Shown here: positions 15,645-24,041 of the stretch, piece by piece
Numbering within the stretch: the stretch's first letter is position 1
How the letters are laid out: the number at the start of each line of letters is the position of its first letter
Origin: Ancylobacter sonchi
GTDB taxonomy: Bacteria > Pseudomonadota > Alphaproteobacteria > Rhizobiales > Xanthobacteraceae
Direction of reading: 5' to 3'
DNA: 64,000 nt
Assembly: GCF_018390695.1 (NCBI RefSeq)
Contig: NZ_JAHBGF010000036.1
Coordinates: forward strand, 1 to 64,000
Translations under genes and position numbers: made by a program
The notes under the pieces: model-generated
Told to the model about the DNA's origin: nothing
Database searches by the model: none
What the model saw: the letters and a program-made list of their open reading frames with translations, nothing else

Positions 15645-16871
15645 CTAGTTGAAGCGTTGGATGGCGAACGGCGCGACGTCGACCGAAGTGGGCCGGCCGG
15701 CGACCAGTTCGGCGATCAGGCGGCCGGTGGTGGGGCCGAAGGTGAGGCCGGTATGGCCGTGCCCGAAGGCGTAGAAGACATCGTCGCGCTTCGGCGAGCG
15801 GCCGATCACGGGCAGCGAATCCGCCGTGGTCGGGCGGTGGCCCATCCAGCGCGTGCCGCCTTGCGTGTTGAGCCCCGGCAGGAAGCGCCGGCCAAGTTCG
15901 GCCAGCGCGTCGGAGCGCGCATAGTTCGGGGCCGCGTCCAGCCCGGCGAACTCCGCCGCGCCGCCGATGCGCAGCCCCGACGCGATGGGAGTGGCGACGA
16001 AGGAACGCTCGGCGAAGATCACCTCGCGCGACAGCGAGAGGCCGGGAGACGGCAGCGTGGTGTTGTAGCCGCGCTCGCTCTCGATCAGCGCGCGGTCGCC
16101 GATCGTCCGGGCGAGCCGACCGGACCAGGCGCCGCCCGCAACCACCAGCCGGTCGAAGCCGATACGGCGGCCATCCTTCGTCAGCACCTCGCGACCGGCG
16201 ATGCCGGCAGCCTCACCCGTGACGATCGTCACGCCACGCGCCTCAAGATGAACGCGCAGCCGGTCGACGATGCGCTTCGGGTCGGAAACGTTCGACCATT
16301 GCGGGGTCATGATCGCATGACGGATGCTGCTCGCGAGCGCCGGCTCCATCCGCCGCGCTTCCTCGCCGCTCATTTCCTCGCAGACGAGCCCATGCCGGCG
16401 GCGCAGCCTGTGGAAGCGCATATCCGCCTCGAAGCCCTCGCGTGTCTCATAGACCCAGAGCGCGCCGACACGGTGCAGGTCGCCCGTCAGGTCGAGCTCG
16501 GCGAGCAGCGGCAGCAGGTCGTCATAGGTGCGGGCCGACAGCGTGGCGAGCGAGGCGGCGATCGCCTCTACCCGGTCCCAGCGCCCTTCCTTCAGGAAGC
16601 GCCGCAGCCAGGGCACCAGCTTCGGGAAATGGCGGAAGCGCAGCGACAGCGGCCCGAGCGGGTCGAACAGCCAGCCTGGCACCTTCCAGGCGAGGCCGGG
16701 CACCGAGGCCGGGATGATCTCGGTGACGCCTATGCCGGCGGCGTTGCCAAAGGAGCACTTGTCTCCTGGCGGGTCGCGGTCGAGCACCGAGACCTCATGG
16801 CCTTCCACGCGCAGCGCATGCGCACAGGAGAGACCGACGATACCGGCGCCGATGACAAGAATGCGCGACAT
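15645..16871 (-). CDS. FAD-dependent D-amino acid (D-hydroxyproline) dehydrogenase
   Basis: A 408-residue DadA-like oxidoreductase with the N-terminal dinucleotide-binding motif VIGAGIVGLS (GxGxxG at about residues 7-12) and a C-terminal FAD contact GHGHTGLTFGPTTGRLIAELV. It most likely oxidises a cis-4-hydroxy-D-proline-type substrate to the pyrroline carboxylate, passing electrons to the respiratory chain, because it lies 17 bases upstream of the epimerase gene. A general D-amino-acid dehydrogenase is the alternative. Length is usual for the family. Confidence 0.88.
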   Translation of the reverse strand: MSRILVIGAGIVGLSCAHALRVEGHEVSVLDRDPPGDKCSFGNAAGIGVTEIIPASVPGLAWKVPGWLFDPLGPLSLRFRHFPKLVPWLRRFLKEGRWDRVEAIAASLATLSARTYDDLLPLLAELDLTGDLHRVGALWVYETREGFEADMRFHRLRRRHGLVCEEMSGEEARRMEPALASSIRHAIMTPQWSNVSDPKRIVDRLRVHLEARGVTIVTGEAAGIAGREVLTKDGRRIGFDRLVVAGGAWSGRLARTIGDRALIESERGYNTTLPSPGLSLSREVIFAERSFVATPIASGLRIGGAAEFAGLDAAPNYARSDALAELGRRFLPGLNTQGGTRWMGHRPTTADSLPVIGRSPKRDDVFYAFGHGHTGLTFGPTTGRLIAELVAGRPTSVDVAPFAIQRFN

Positions 16872-16886
16872 GCCCGGCTGCGTCCT

Positions 16887-17705
16887 TCAAATGACCAGTG
16901 GATCGAAATGGCGCCGCACCGCCGCGGCGAGGCTGAGCGCGGTGAGGGCGGACGTCTTGGGATTGTCCGGCGACGGCCGGTTGGTAAAGCGCATCGCGGC
17001 ACTGCCGGCCGGGCTCTCCACCGCGATCTCGTGCGTGTTGCTTGTCACCGACGGATCGGCGACGACGCTCACGCCCGAAAGCGCCGGGCCGACGGCGAGT
17101 GCCACGGTGAGCCCGGCATTGAGATTGCGCGGGTAGCGCGCCGCCGCCTCGGCGGCGCTGCCCTCGAACAGCACCACTTCCGAGGCGAGCGCCGCCGGAT
17201 CGTGGCCGAGCGCGCTCAGTTCCTTGCTCCAGGCCGCCGGCGGCTTGCGCGAGACGTAGCGCACCCGCGCATCCGCGACGCCGGCGATGGCGGCGAGGTA
17301 ATCAAGCCCGCCAATGGCGCCGGCCGGCACGACGAGGCGCGCGCCGCTCGCCGCGGCGGCAAGCGTCAGCCGGCGCAGCAGCCCGTCATCGGCCAGCGCG
17401 CCGGTGGAGGCGACGACGAGGCTGATGCCGGCCTCGAGCAGCGTCGGTCCGTATTGCGCGACGGCGCCCTGCCCCGCCGCCTCGACCACCAGTGCCGGAC
17501 GGGTGGCGATCAGCGCCCCCAGCGTATCCACCGCACCGACGCCCGCCGGCAGCACTCCGTCCCCACGTCGCAGCACCGTGAGGCGATAGGCCGGGTCGGC
17601 GCCGAGCGTCGCCACCAGCGCACGGCCGATGGCGCCGAAGCCGATCAGGCCGACATGGTGCAGGCCGACATGGCGCGGGCAAGCCGGATCGCGCGGCGCA
17701 CTCAT
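16887..17705 (-). CDS. Aspartate dehydrogenase-like NAD(P) oxidoreductase
   Basis: A 272-residue protein of the aspartate dehydrogenase (NadX/DUF108) family: an N-terminal Rossmann motif GLIGFGAIGRAL, ARPALVVEAAGQ-type second strand, LVVPAGAIGGLDYLAA, and a C-terminal domain with NLNAGLTVALAVG and DPSVTSNTHEI, where the His is the catalytic residue of the family. The preferred ATG (17705) lies four bases after the stop of the preceding SDR; an upstream ATG would overlap that gene by 41 bases. Family members in catabolic operons can act in the deaminating or aminating direction, or on related amino acids. The substrate is probably an intermediate of this operon. Confidence 0.82.
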   Translation of the reverse strand: MSAPRDPACPRHVGLHHVGLIGFGAIGRALVATLGADPAYRLTVLRRGDGVLPAGVGAVDTLGALIATRPALVVEAAGQGAVAQYGPTLLEAGISLVVASTGALADDGLLRRLTLAAAASGARLVVPAGAIGGLDYLAAIAGVADARVRYVSRKPPAAWSKELSALGHDPAALASEVVLFEGSAAEAAARYPRNLNAGLTVALAVGPALSGVSVVADPSVTSNTHEIAVESPAGSAAMRFTNRPSPDNPKTSALTALSLAAAVRRHFDPLVI

Positions 17706-17709
17706 GGCC

Positions 17710-18462
17710 TCACCAGGCCGACATGCCGCCATCGACGGTGAACATCGCACCGGTGGCGAAGGAGGCTTCGTCGGAGGCGAGCCAGAGGATGGCGCTGGCG
17801 ATCTCGACCGGCTGGGCCCAGCGGTTGATCGGCGAGCGCGCCTTCAGCTTGGCCTTGAAGGTCTCGGGATCGGGATGGTTGGCGACCATCTTCTCGAAAT
17901 AGCTCGACCAGGTGACGCCCGGCGCGACACAGTTCACCCGGATGTTCTGTTCGGCATGGTCGAGCGCCATCGCCTTGGTCAGCGCCGCGACGCCGCCCTT
18001 GGAGGCGACATAGGCGGCGCGGTCGAAGATGCCGACGGTGGCGACGTTGGAGGCGGTATTGACGATGGTACCGCCGCCCTGCGCCGCCATCGCCGGGATG
18101 GCATGCTTGCAGCAGAGGAAGACGCCCTTGAGGTTGACCGCCATCAGCGCGTCCCAGTCGGCTTCCTCGGTATTTACAACCGTGCCCGGAATACCGTAGC
18201 CCGCATTGTTGGCGAGGATGTCGAGGCGACCGAAACGCTCCACGGCGGTATCGATCATCCGCTTCACATCGTCGTTGCGGCTGACGTCGACCGCCATGGC
18301 GATGGCGTTCGGCCCCAGACGCTCGGCGACCCGGGCGGCACCCTCGCCGTTGCGGTCGGCCAGCAGGACGCGGGCACCTTCCCGCACGAACAGTTCGGCT
18401 GCCGCCTCACCGATCCCGGCGGCGGAGCCGGTGATGATGGCGGCTTTGTCTTTGAGACGCAT
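17710..18462 (-). CDS. Short-chain dehydrogenase/reductase (SDR)
   Basis: A 250-residue classical SDR with the cofactor motif TGSAAGIGEA, the structural NNAG, the catalytic Ser in NTASNVATVG and Y-x3-K in YVASKGG, and the end motif DGGMSAW. An acidic residue after the second strand (LLADR) points to NAD(H) preference. It is the second gene of the minus-strand catabolic operon, between the cupin and the aspartate-dehydrogenase-like gene. Substrate not deducible. Confidence 0.92.
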   Translation of the reverse strand: MRLKDKAAIITGSAAGIGEAAAELFVREGARVLLADRNGEGAARVAERLGPNAIAMAVDVSRNDDVKRMIDTAVERFGRLDILANNAGYGIPGTVVNTEEADWDALMAVNLKGVFLCCKHAIPAMAAQGGGTIVNTASNVATVGIFDRAAYVASKGGVAALTKAMALDHAEQNIRVNCVAPGVTWSSYFEKMVANHPDPETFKAKLKARSPINRWAQPVEIASAILWLASDEASFATGAMFTVDGGMSAW

Positions 18463-18517
18463 GGAATCCTCGACAGTCAGGAAGGGGTCGCCTCCGGCCG
18501 GCAGGCGGCCGAAGGGC

Positions 18518-19060
18518 TCACGGCCGGCGCTGGTCGGTCGGCGGGGCGGCGAAGACGGTGTCGCGCTCGATCTGCAGCACGTTCTCCGGACGCGGGAACG
18601 GCTCGGGCGCCGGCTCGCCGGGCTGGCGGTCCCGGCCGATCAGGCGGAAGAAGTCCTCCAGCCCGTTCGGTACGATGAGCCAGGTCCAGAGGATATCGCC
18701 CTCGCCCTCGTTGATGAACATGTGCCGGCGGTTGCGCCCGATGAAGAAGGCCGAGCCCGGCAGCATCGGGTGGTCGACGCCGTCGATCACGGCACGCCCC
18801 TTGCCACTGACGACGAAGATGACCTCCTCGTTCCGATCATGGGCATGTTCGCGCACATAGCCGCCCGGCGGCACCGTCTGCGTCCCGAAGCCGATGGGAA
18901 ACTCCATCGGCACGACATGCGGGGCGAAAATCACGTCGATATGGCCGTTGGCCGGCACCGGCTGCCAGTAGCTGGTCGCCTCGCCCGGCTGCTTGATCAG
19001 CACGTCGCCGATATAGCTCGTCGTGCCCGCCTGGGAGGTTGCGTCCGCTTGTTCAGACAT
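18518..19060 (-). CDS. Cupin-domain protein
   Basis: A 180-residue single-domain cupin. Motif 1 is GGYVREHAHDRNEEVIFVVSGKG (metal ligands His-x-His and Glu) and motif 2 includes PGSAFFIGRNRRHMFINEG. Proteins like this resemble gentisate dioxygenase-type or metal-binding storage cupins; here a small metal-dependent oxygenase or isomerase is possible. It is the first gene of the minus-strand operon and is divergent from the GntR regulator gene, with two matching operator palindromes in between. Confidence 0.88.
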   Translation of the reverse strand: MSEQADATSQAGTTSYIGDVLIKQPGEATSYWQPVPANGHIDVIFAPHVVPMEFPIGFGTQTVPPGGYVREHAHDRNEEVIFVVSGKGRAVIDGVDHPMLPGSAFFIGRNRRHMFINEGEGDILWTWLIVPNGLEDFFRLIGRDRQPGEPAPEPFPRPENVLQIERDTVFAAPPTDQRRP

Positions 19061-19090
19061 GAATCTGCTCCACTCTCTCCGCGGAGAGGA

Positions 19091-19107
19091 TTGAATACAA
19101 TATTCAG
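19091..19107. promoter_or_regulatory. Operator palindrome, copy 1 (near the cupin operon)
   Basis: TTGAATA-CAA-TATTCAG is an inverted repeat with 7-base arms, one mismatch, and a 3-base spacer. It lies 31 bases upstream of the cupin start codon on the minus strand, where it could overlap the promoter. The same palindrome occurs 108 bases away beside the divergent regulator gene. Confidence 0.75.
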
Positions 19108-19198
19108 GCTAGACCCCGAAAAATTGGAATGAAAGACCAAAAAATAAGCACTTACGAGATAAATATGCCTTTAAAATAGGCTTGTTGATCTTCATCAA

Positions 19199-19215
19199 TT
19201 GAATATCGTATTCAA
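19199..19215. promoter_or_regulatory. Operator palindrome, copy 2 (near the GntR gene)
   Basis: TTGAATA-TCG-TATTCAA is a perfect inverted repeat with 7-base arms and a 3-base spacer, ending 15 bases before the GntR start codon. It shares its arms with copy 1, in an otherwise gene-free divergent region, so the adjacent FCD-type GntR protein is the natural ligand and probably represses both directions. Confidence 0.8.
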
Positions 19216-19230
19216 TATGGAGCGAATGGA

Positions 19231-19917
19231 ATGATCGCGAAAGTCGGCCGCCAGTCGTTGACGGACCAGATCGTCACCGAACTGCGGCATCAGATCATCA
19301 CGGGCCAGCTGGCCGAGGGCGCCCCCCTGCGCCAGGAAAAGCTGGCCACCGAGCTGGGGGTTTCCCGCGTCCCGTTGCGCGAGGCGATCCGCCAGCTGGA
19401 GGCCGAGGGCCTCGTGGTGTCGGAACTGCACAAGGGGACGGTGGTGACCTCCCTGTCGCTGGAGGAGATCGAGGAGCTGTTCGAGATCCGCGTGCGCATG
19501 GAGACCTGGCTGTTCGAGGCCGCCATCCCGCACATGACGGAAGAGGATTTCGTCCTGGCCGAAACCGTCACCGACGAGGCCATGGCGAGCGGCAGCGTGG
19601 AGAATTGGGGCGAGCTCAACTGGCGCTTCCACGAGGCGCTGTATCGCCCGAGCGGTCACCTGATCGCGCTGCGGCTGCTGCGGACCGTGCATGACAACGC
19701 CAACCGCTACGTGAACCTGCAGATCGCGGTGGCCGAAGACGTGGAGCGCGAGCTTCAGGACCACCGCGCGCTGATCGCCTTCGCCCGGCTCGGCGACATC
19801 CGCCGGGGTGGCGACACGCTGCGGGCGCACATCCAGCGCGTCTCGCGCAACCTCATTGCATCGCTCGCCGAAGGGCGGCGGGGCAAGTCGCGCAACGTCG
19901 CGCGCAACATCGCTTGA
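19231..19917 (+). CDS. GntR-family regulator, FCD (FadR) type
   Basis: A 228-residue regulator with an N-terminal winged helix (LTDQIVTELRHQIITGQLAEGAPLRQEKLATELGVSRVPLREAIRQLEAEGLV, about residues 9-62) and an all-helical FCD ligand domain (about residues 75-215) with likely metal-binding His residues (NWRFHEAL, LLRTVHDN, ALIAFARLGDI). FCD domains bind organic acids or amino-acid-derived intermediates. The gene lies between the divergent catabolic operon and a Liv importer and is flanked by the two matching palindromes, so it probably controls both. The ATG follows ATGGAGCGA. Confidence 0.93.
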   Translation: MIAKVGRQSLTDQIVTELRHQIITGQLAEGAPLRQEKLATELGVSRVPLREAIRQLEAEGLVVSELHKGTVVTSLSLEEIEELFEIRVRMETWLFEAAIPHMTEEDFVLAETVTDEAMASGSVENWGELNWRFHEALYRPSGHLIALRLLRTVHDNANRYVNLQIAVAEDVERELQDHRALIAFARLGDIRRGGDTLRAHIQRVSRNLIASLAEGRRGKSRNVARNIA

Positions 19918-19993
19918 CGACCAGGTTGCCGGCGCGTGTTGGCACCCTGCGCACAAACGGTCCGAAACGGACCCCGGAGAGAAGGGAACTGAC

Positions 19994-21100
19994 ATGCGTT
20001 TGAAGAACATGCTCTGCGCTGCCGTTGCCATGGCCGCGCTGACCGGAGCGGCCCAGGCCGATATCCTGATCGGCACGGCGGGGCCGACCACCAATGCCGA
20101 GGCGCTGTTCGGCACCACCTGGCAGAACGGCATGGACCTCGCAATCCGCGAGGCGAATGCGGCCGGCGGCGTCCAGGGGCAGAAGCTCGTCCTCGTGCGC
20201 GACGATGACGGCGGCGACCCGAAGCAGGGCACGCTGATCGCCCAGAAGCACTGCGACACGGCCGGCATGCTCGGCGTGGTCGCCAACTTCAACTCGGGCG
20301 TGACCATTCCCTCGTCGGACATCTACAACCGCTGCGGCATGCCGCAGGTGACCAACGCCTCCAACCCGAAGGTCACCAAGGCCGGCTACAAGAACCTGTT
20401 CCGTCCGATCGCCAACGACCTGTCGCAGGGCTCGGCGCCGGCCGAATACGCGCTGACCAAGCTCGGCGCCAAGAAGGCCGCCATCGTCCACGATAAGCAG
20501 GCCTTCGGCCAGGGCGTCGCCGAGGTGTTCCGCACCAACTTCACCAAGGGCGGCGGCACCGTCACCTCCTTCTCCGGCATCGCCCAGACCGACGTCGACT
20601 TCTCCGCGCTGCTCTCCTCCATCCGCGCCGAGAACCCGGACGTGGTCTATTTCGGCGGCGTCATGCCGGCGGTCGGCCTGTTCGTGAAGCAGGCGCGCGA
20701 GCTCGGCATCAAGGCGACCTTCTTCGCCGCCGACAGCGCCTTCTCCCCGGACTTCATCGCCGGCGCCGGCCCCGCCTCGGAAGGCGCGGTGGTGTCCTTC
20801 CAGGCCCCGCCCTATGATTCCTCGCCGGCGCTGAAGAAGTTCGCCGCCGACTACAAGGCCGCCTTCGGCGAAGAGCCCGGCCCCTACTCGGCCTATGGCT
20901 ATGTGGAAGCCACCATCATCATCGAGGCGATGAAGAAGGCCCCTGCCCCGCTGACCCGCGCCGGCATCGTCTCCGAGATCGCCAAGAGCGACTTCGACGG
21001 CATCGTCGGCCACGTCGCCTTCACGCCGGAAGGCGAGCTGCAGAAGCCGTTCCTGTTCCTCTACGGGGTTAAGGACGGCAAGTTCGAGCTCGTCAAGTAA
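19994..21100 (+). CDS. Liv-type ABC importer, periplasmic substrate-binding protein
   Basis: A 368-residue LivK/LivJ-like binding protein. A signal peptide (residues about 1-22, ending AAQA) precedes the mature start DILIGTAGPTTNAEA. The fold features of type I periplasmic binding proteins are evident: GMDLAIREANAAGGVQGQKLVLVRDDDGGDPKQG and a long C-terminal lobe (GPYSAYGYVEATIIIEAMKKA). The start at 19994 is chosen because the preceding frame is not protein-like and the ATG begins a clear signal peptide. It is separated from the permease genes by a hairpin, so it is probably made in excess. The ligand is likely the substrate degraded by the divergent operon rather than leucine. Confidence 0.93.
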   Translation: MRLKNMLCAAVAMAALTGAAQADILIGTAGPTTNAEALFGTTWQNGMDLAIREANAAGGVQGQKLVLVRDDDGGDPKQGTLIAQKHCDTAGMLGVVANFNSGVTIPSSDIYNRCGMPQVTNASNPKVTKAGYKNLFRPIANDLSQGSAPAEYALTKLGAKKAAIVHDKQAFGQGVAEVFRTNFTKGGGTVTSFSGIAQTDVDFSALLSSIRAENPDVVYFGGVMPAVGLFVKQARELGIKATFFAADSAFSPDFIAGAGPASEGAVVSFQAPPYDSSPALKKFAADYKAAFGEEPGPYSAYGYVEATIIIEAMKKAPAPLTRAGIVSEIAKSDFDGIVGHVAFTPEGELQKPFLFLYGVKDGKFELVK

Positions 21101-21162
21101 GGCCGGTTCCCGGTTCTGCCGCTCCTGCTTCACGATCCGGCCCCCTCCGCCGTGAAGCTACT

Positions 21163-21208
21163 GGGTCCGGCGCGATGCGCCCCCGCACATCCGCGCCGGA
21201 CCCCTTTT
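21163..21208 (+). terminator. Attenuator-like hairpin between binding-protein and permease genes
   Basis: Perfect 12-bp arms GGGTCCGGCGCG (21163-21174) and CGCGCCGGACCC (21192-21203) enclose a 17-base loop and are followed by CTTTT. A second pair, GCTTCACG (21127-21134) and CGTGAAGC (21151-21158), precedes it. Such hairpins after a binding-protein gene usually give partial termination and protect the upstream mRNA. Confidence 0.7.
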
Positions 21209-21239
21209 CGCCCACCACCGGAAGCAACGGAAGGCTGCC

Positions 21240-22181
21240 ATGGGCGCCCTCATTCTCCAGCAGACGATCAACGCCCTCACCGTCGGGTCGATCTACGCGC
21301 TCATCGCGCTCGGCTACACGATGGTCTACGGCGTGCTGCGTCTCATCAACTTCGCCCATAGCGAGCTGTTCACCGCCGGCGCCTTCATCGGCCTCGCGCT
21401 TGCCGGCGCGCTCGGCGTGGCCGGCCATCCGACGGGCGGGCTGCTCGTCGGCTTCATCACCTTCGTGCTGATCGGCCTCGCCGGCGTCAGCGTCGAGATC
21501 GTCGCCTACCGGCCGCTGCGCGGCACCTCCCGCCTCGCGCCGATGCTCTCGGCGCTCGGCATGGCGGTGGTGATCCAGAACGCGGTGATGCTGATCGGTG
21601 GCCGCCGACCGCTGATCTACCCGTCCTTCCTGCCCAGCGGCGTGATCGACGTGTTCGGCGCCATCATCACCTACAAGCAGATCACCATCTTCCTCGTCGC
21701 CGTGATCCTCATGGTCGGGCTGGAGCTGTTCGTGAACCGCACCAATCTCGGCGTGCGCATCCGCGCCGTGGCGGAGAATGCCGAGACCGCCTCGCTGGTC
21801 GGCATCAACCCGAACATGGCGATCTCGCTGATCTTCTTCATCGGCCCCGGCCTCGGCGCCGTCGCCGGCATCCTCTATTCGTCCTTCTACGGCGTGGCGA
21901 CCTTCACCATGGGGTTCGTCATCGGCATGAAGGCCTTCACCGCGGCGATCCTCGGCGGCATCGGCTCGATCCCCGGCGCGGTGCTCGGCGGCTTCCTGCT
22001 GGGCTTCATCGAGACCTTCGCCACCGCGTGGATGCCGGTGCTCTCCGGCGGCCTGATCGGCACCGAGTATCGCGACATCTTCGCCTTCTCCGTGCTGGTC
22101 CTGATCCTGCTGTTCCGTCCCGCCGGCCTGCTCGGCGAGCACGTCAGCGAAGAAACCATGGTGTACAAGAGTGACTTCTGA
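21240..22181 (+). CDS. Liv-type ABC importer permease (LivH-like)
   Basis: A 313-residue inner-membrane permease with about eight helices. Its N-terminus (LILQQTINALTVGSIYALIALGYTMVYGVLRLINFAH) is the hallmark of LivH proteins, as are EIVAYRPLRG, RAVAENAETASLVGIN and the late FTAAILGGIGSIPGAVLGGFLLG, which contacts the ATPase. The protein ends at the fusion point with the next gene (stop 22179-22181). It forms a heterodimer channel with the LivM-like permease. Confidence 0.95.
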   Translation: MGALILQQTINALTVGSIYALIALGYTMVYGVLRLINFAHSELFTAGAFIGLALAGALGVAGHPTGGLLVGFITFVLIGLAGVSVEIVAYRPLRGTSRLAPMLSALGMAVVIQNAVMLIGGRRPLIYPSFLPSGVIDVFGAIITYKQITIFLVAVILMVGLELFVNRTNLGVRIRAVAENAETASLVGINPNMAISLIFFIGPGLGAVAGILYSSFYGVATFTMGFVIGMKAFTAAILGGIGSIPGAVLGGFLLGFIETFATAWMPVLSGGLIGTEYRDIFAFSVLVLILLFRPAGLLGEHVSEETMVYKSDF

Positions 22182-22191
22182 GGCATCGCAC

Positions 22192-23208
22192 ATGGAAAGC
22201 CGCGCCCGCGCGGCGGCGCCCGCCTCGGGAGCCGCCGCCCCCCGCAAGCTCTGGCCCGGCGCGCTGGCGATGCTGGCCGTGCCGGTCCTGCTCCTCATCG
22301 TCGGACCGCATCTCCCGTCCTACCCGCTGCGCATCCTCGACATGATCCTGCTCTATGCCGTGCTCGGCCTGGGGCTGAACATCATCGTCGGCTATGCCGG
22401 CCTGCTCGACCTCGGCTATGTCGCCTTCTACGCCATCGGCGCCTATTCCTGGGCGCTGCTGGCCTCCGGCCAGTTCGACATCCACCTGCCCTTCGCGCTG
22501 GTACTGCTGATCGGGGCCAGCCTCGCAGGCCTCGCGGGCATCCTGCTCGGCATCCCCGTGCTGCGCCTGCGCGGCGACTATCTCGCCATCGTCACGCTGG
22601 GCTTCGGCGAGATCATCCGCGTGCTGATGAACAATCTCGACGTCGTCACCAACGGTCCGCAGGGCATTGCCCGCATCGACGAGGCGCATCTGTTCGGCTG
22701 GACGCTGAGCACGCCCGACGACTTCCTCTATCTCCTCGTAGCCATGCTGGTGGTGGTGTTCCTGTTCGTCTGGCGTATCCAGGAGAGCGCGCTCGGCACC
22801 GCGCTGTCCGCCGTGCGAGAGGACCAGGACGCCGCGCGCGGCTGCGGCATCAACACCACCCGCGTGAAGCTGGTCGCCTTCGCCTTCAGCGCCTTCATCG
22901 GCGGTGCCTGCGGCGTGGTCTTCGCCGCCATGCAGCGCTTCGTCTCGCCGGAGAGCTTCACCTTCTGGGAATCGCTGGTGATCGTGCTGGTGATCGTGGT
23001 GGGTGGCCTCGGCAATCCGTTCGGCGCGCTGCTCGGCGCGACGCTGCTGATCCTTCTGCCCGAATTGCTGCGCGCCTATGCCGACTACCGGCTGCTGTTC
23101 TACGGCATGGCGCTGGTGGTGATCATCCTCGCCCGTCCGCGCGGCCTGATCAGCCGGCAATACGGGCCGAGCTGGCTGATGCGCCGGCTGGGAGGCGGCA
23201 AATGCTGA
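22192..23208 (+). CDS. Liv-type ABC importer permease (LivM-like)
   Basis: A permease of about 338 residues with the LivM signatures DMILLYAVLGLGLNIIVGYAGLLDLGYVAFYAIGAYSWALL, LRLRGDYLAIVTLGFGEIIRVLMNN, and VREDQDAARGCGINTTRVKLVAFAFSAFIGGACGV. I prefer the ATG at 22192, which has GAGG 8 bases upstream; a GTG at 22171 in frame would overlap the preceding gene by 11 bases. The first 30 residues are a non-conserved Ala-rich extension. The C-terminus overlaps the next gene. Confidence 0.94.
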   Translation: MESRARAAAPASGAAAPRKLWPGALAMLAVPVLLLIVGPHLPSYPLRILDMILLYAVLGLGLNIIVGYAGLLDLGYVAFYAIGAYSWALLASGQFDIHLPFALVLLIGASLAGLAGILLGIPVLRLRGDYLAIVTLGFGEIIRVLMNNLDVVTNGPQGIARIDEAHLFGWTLSTPDDFLYLLVAMLVVVFLFVWRIQESALGTALSAVREDQDAARGCGINTTRVKLVAFAFSAFIGGACGVVFAAMQRFVSPESFTFWESLVIVLVIVVGGLGNPFGALLGATLLILLPELLRAYADYRLLFYGMALVVIILARPRGLISRQYGPSWLMRRLGGGKC

Positions 23209-24041
23209 CATTCGACCACGTCACCAAGCGGTTCGGCGAACTGGCGGCCATCGACGACGTGTCCTTCGAGGTGAAGCCGGGCGTCATCACCGCGGTGATC
23301 GGCCCGAACGGCGCCGGCAAGTCGACGCTGGTCAACATGGCGGCCGGCTCCTACGGCGTCACCTCGGGGCGCATCCTCGTCGACGGCGTCGAGCTGCAGA
23401 AGCTGCCGAAACACCGCATCGCCCATGCCGGGCTGTCGCGCACCTACCAGAACATCCGCCTGTTCGACGGCATGAGCGTGGTGAAGAACCTCGAAGTGGC
23501 GCTGGTGCCGCCGCGCGTCGGCAGCCTCATCGCCAACACCTTCGGGCTGAGCGGCCGCGCCGCAGCCGAGGAGCGCCGCGCGCGCTGCCACGCGGTGCTG
23601 GATCGCCTGGGGCTCGCCGCCCATGCCGAGCGGCAGGCCGGCAGCCTTGCCTATGGCCAGCAGAAACTGGTCGAGCTCGCCCGCGCCATCGTCGCCGAAC
23701 CGCGCGTGCTGCTGCTCGACGAGCCGGCCGCCGGCCTCAACCACGGCGAGACCGAGCAGCTCAAGCAGCACATCCTCGCGCTGCGCTCCCCGGACCTCGC
23801 CATGGTCCTCATCGAACACGACATGAAACTGATCATGTCGATCTCGGACACCATCGTCGTGATGAATCGCGGCCAGCTGCTGGCGCAAGGCACCGCTGGC
23901 GAGATCCGGTCCAACACCGAAGTGCAGGAGGCGTATCTTGGCCAGCCAGGAGCCATCAAGGACATCGAAGCCGCTGCTCGCGGTCGACGCAATCGAGTCC
24001 GGCTACGGGAGGGTGAAGGTCTTACATGGCATCAGCCTTGA
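23202..24041 (+). CDS. Liv-type ABC importer ATPase (LivG-like)
   Basis: A 279-residue ATPase: Walker A GPNGAGKST (residues about 36-44), Q-loop SRTYQNIRLFDGMSVVKNLEVAL, signature AYGQQKLVELARAIVAEPRVLLLDEPAAGLNHGE with Walker B, and the H-loop in LIEHDMKLIM. The usual LivG C-terminus VQEAYLG is followed by about 35 extra residues that overlap the start of the next gene in another frame; the tail looks translated only because the frame stays open. GGAGG lies 8 bases before the ATG. Confidence 0.95.
   Translation: MLTFDHVTKRFGELAAIDDVSFEVKPGVITAVIGPNGAGKSTLVNMAAGSYGVTSGRILVDGVELQKLPKHRIAHAGLSRTYQNIRLFDGMSVVKNLEVALVPPRVGSLIANTFGLSGRAAAEERRARCHAVLDRLGLAAHAERQAGSLAYGQQKLVELARAIVAEPRVLLLDEPAAGLNHGETEQLKQHILALRSPDLAMVLIEHDMKLIMSISDTIVVMNRGQLLAQGTAGEIRSNTEVQEAYLGQPGAIKDIEAAARGRRNRVRLREGEGLTWHQP

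Noticed and set aside
15657-17741. Plus-strand frame of about 690 codons opposite the FAD oxidoreductase and aspartate dehydrogenase genes
   Set aside because: Antisense artefact of high GC; the minus-strand genes have intact dinucleotide-binding motifs.
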